From: an uncultured Lachnospiraceae bacterium
GTDB taxonomy: Bacteria; Bacillota; Clostridia; Lachnospirales; Lachnospiraceae
Direction: 5' to 3'
Length of the DNA stretch: 5,461 nucleotides
Assembly: GCA_947175305.1 (NCBI GenBank)
Contig: CAMWMO010000140.1
Coordinates: forward strand, 1-5,461
Below are positions 4,521-5,461 of this stretch, piece by piece; position 1 is the stretch's first letter, and every line of letters starts with the position of its first letter. A program made the position numbers and the translations under genes. The notes beneath the pieces are model-generated. The model ran no database searches. It saw only the letters and a list, made by a program, of their open reading frames with translations, and had not been told where the DNA came from.

Positions 4521-5461
4521 CTAGAATCCTAACTTATCATATACATCGAAACCATCAAGCGTCGCAAAATAATCCCTGGGAGTCTCGGCGCGTCTGATCA
4601 GCTGCACGCTGCCGTCCTCCTTTAAAAGAAGTTCCGCTGACTTCAATTTACCATTGTAGTTATATCCCATAGCATATCCATGCGCACCCGTGTCATGGAT
4701 TACCAGATAATCGCCCTTTTCAATTTCCGGAAGCATTCTGTCAATGGCAAACTTATCATTATTTTCACACAGTGAACCCGTCACATCATACTTATGGTCG
4801 CAGACTGCATTTTCCTTTCCAAGCACCGTGATATGGTGATAAGCCCCGTACATGGCAGGCCGCATCAGATTGACAGCGCAGGCGTCTACACCGATATACT
4901 CTTTATGGGTATGCTTCTCATGGATCGCCTTTGTCACCAATGCGCCGTAAGGTCCTGTCATGAAGCGCCCCATCTCCGTATAGATTGCCGTCTCACCCAT
5001 CCCGGCAGGCACCAGCACCTCATCGAATACTCGATGCACGCCCTCGCCGATGGCCTTGATATCATTGGCTGCCTGATCGGGCTGATAGGCGATTCCTACG
5101 CCGCCGGAAAGATTGATGAACTCAATCTGCACTCCTGCCTTTTCTTTGACCTGAACAGCCACCTCAAAGAGCTGCTTCGCAAGCTGAGGATAATACTCAT
5201 TTGTCACCGTGTTGCTTGCCAGGAACGCATGCAGGCCGAAATGCTTTACTCCCTTCTCTTTCAGAATCCGATAACCCTCAAAAAGCTGCTCCGGGGTAAA
5301 ACCGTACTTGGAATCTCCCGGATTATCCATAATGCCATTACTCATCTGAAACACACCGCCGGGATTGTAACGACAACTCATCGTCTCCGGCAGCTTTCCT
5401 AAAATCTTTTCCACATACTCAATATGCGTGATATCATCTAAATTGATGATACCGCCCACTT
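4521..5461 (-). CDS. lysA: Diaminopimelate decarboxylase, C-terminal 313 residues (N-terminus beyond the window)
   Basis: LysA converts meso-diaminopimelate to L-lysine and CO2 with pyridoxal phosphate in the cytoplasm. The frame is open to the right edge. The first codon inside is partial and the GTG at 5459 is internal (GGIINLDDITHIEYVEK continues an upstream barrel strand). Counting from that GTG, visible motifs are CRYNPGG (29-35), HAFLASN (77-83), the glycine-rich phosphate loop NLSGGVG (116-122), EMGRFM (162-167), NLMRPAMYGAYHH (197-209), the active-site GSLCENND (228-235) with Cys231, and DTGAHGYAMGYNYNG (256-270), all in the order of the fold-III (alanine racemase-like) decarboxylases. 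The family has about 420 residues, so roughly 100 N-terminal residues, including the PLP lysine, are missing only because of the edge. The SGGVG and CENND variants resemble clostridial LysA. Carboxynorspermidine decarboxylase is a less likely alternative. Confidence 0.92.
   Translation of the reverse strand, partial: VGGIINLDDITHIEYVEKILGKLPETMSCRYNPGGVFQMSNGIMDNPGDSKYGFTPEQLFEGYRILKEKGVKHFGLHAFLASNTVTNEYYPQLAKQLFEVAVQVKEKAGVQIEFINLSGGVGIAYQPDQAANDIKAIGEGVHRVFDEVLVPAGMGETAIYTEMGRFMTGPYGALVTKAIHEKHTHKEYIGVDACAVNLMRPAMYGAYHHITVLGKENAVCDHKYDVTGSLCENNDKFAIDRMLPEIEKGDYLVIHDTGAHGYAMGYNYNGKLKSAELLLKEDGSVQLIRRAETPRDYFATLDGFDVYDKLGF

Noticed and set aside
4794..5402. 202-codon plus-strand frame opposite lysA
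   Set aside because: It is a shadow of the well-conserved lysA coding strand.

Overview
The window looks like chromosome of an anaerobic Firmicute, most likely Lachnospiraceae or a close clostridial relative. The clues are the style of the diaminopimelate decarboxylase, a DUF6512-type membrane protein, strong AGGAGG-like ribosome binding sites, a tRNA-Leu without encoded CCA, and small membrane and XRE proteins of clostridial type. Composition is moderate in G+C, with AT-rich spacers. I see no transposase, phage gene or CRISPR array.

Left part (1-1087), all on the minus strand. The start of a membrane-anchored protein runs off the left edge. Upstream of it is a short remnant that resembles the C-terminal end of a DUF4956 protein, with a good promoter-like sequence further upstream. 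Next is a two-gene mini-operon: a 53-residue charged protein whose stop overlaps the start of a 71-residue membrane protein (ATGA). The spacer 862-1087 carries a 17-bp direct repeat and a good sigma-A promoter facing right.

Middle part (1088-2723). An XRE-type regulator on the plus strand converges with, and overlaps by 29 bp, a 165-residue two-helix membrane protein on the minus strand. A DUF6512-type polytopic membrane protein follows on the plus strand.

Right-middle part (2751-4260), minus strand. A nitrilase-superfamily gene is open over 300 codons except for one in-frame TAG at codon 63, which separates the catalytic Glu from the catalytic Lys and Cys. Upstream of it are a strong terminator hairpin and a 138-residue protein that is almost entirely coiled coil, built from a 63-bp/21-residue tandem repeat. 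That gene has an extended -10 promoter, an operator-like dyad in its leader, and imperfect inverted repeats on both sides.

Right end (4331-5461), minus strand. A tRNA-Leu(CAA) lies downstream of a perfect 17-bp inverted repeat, and then comes the C-terminal three quarters of lysA, the last step of lysine synthesis, cut by the window edge.

The genes do not form one obvious pathway; this is a mosaic of short transcription units. The most distinctive points are the amber-interrupted nitrilase, the coiled-coil gene with its flanking repeats, and the regulatory repeats upstream of the XRE gene.
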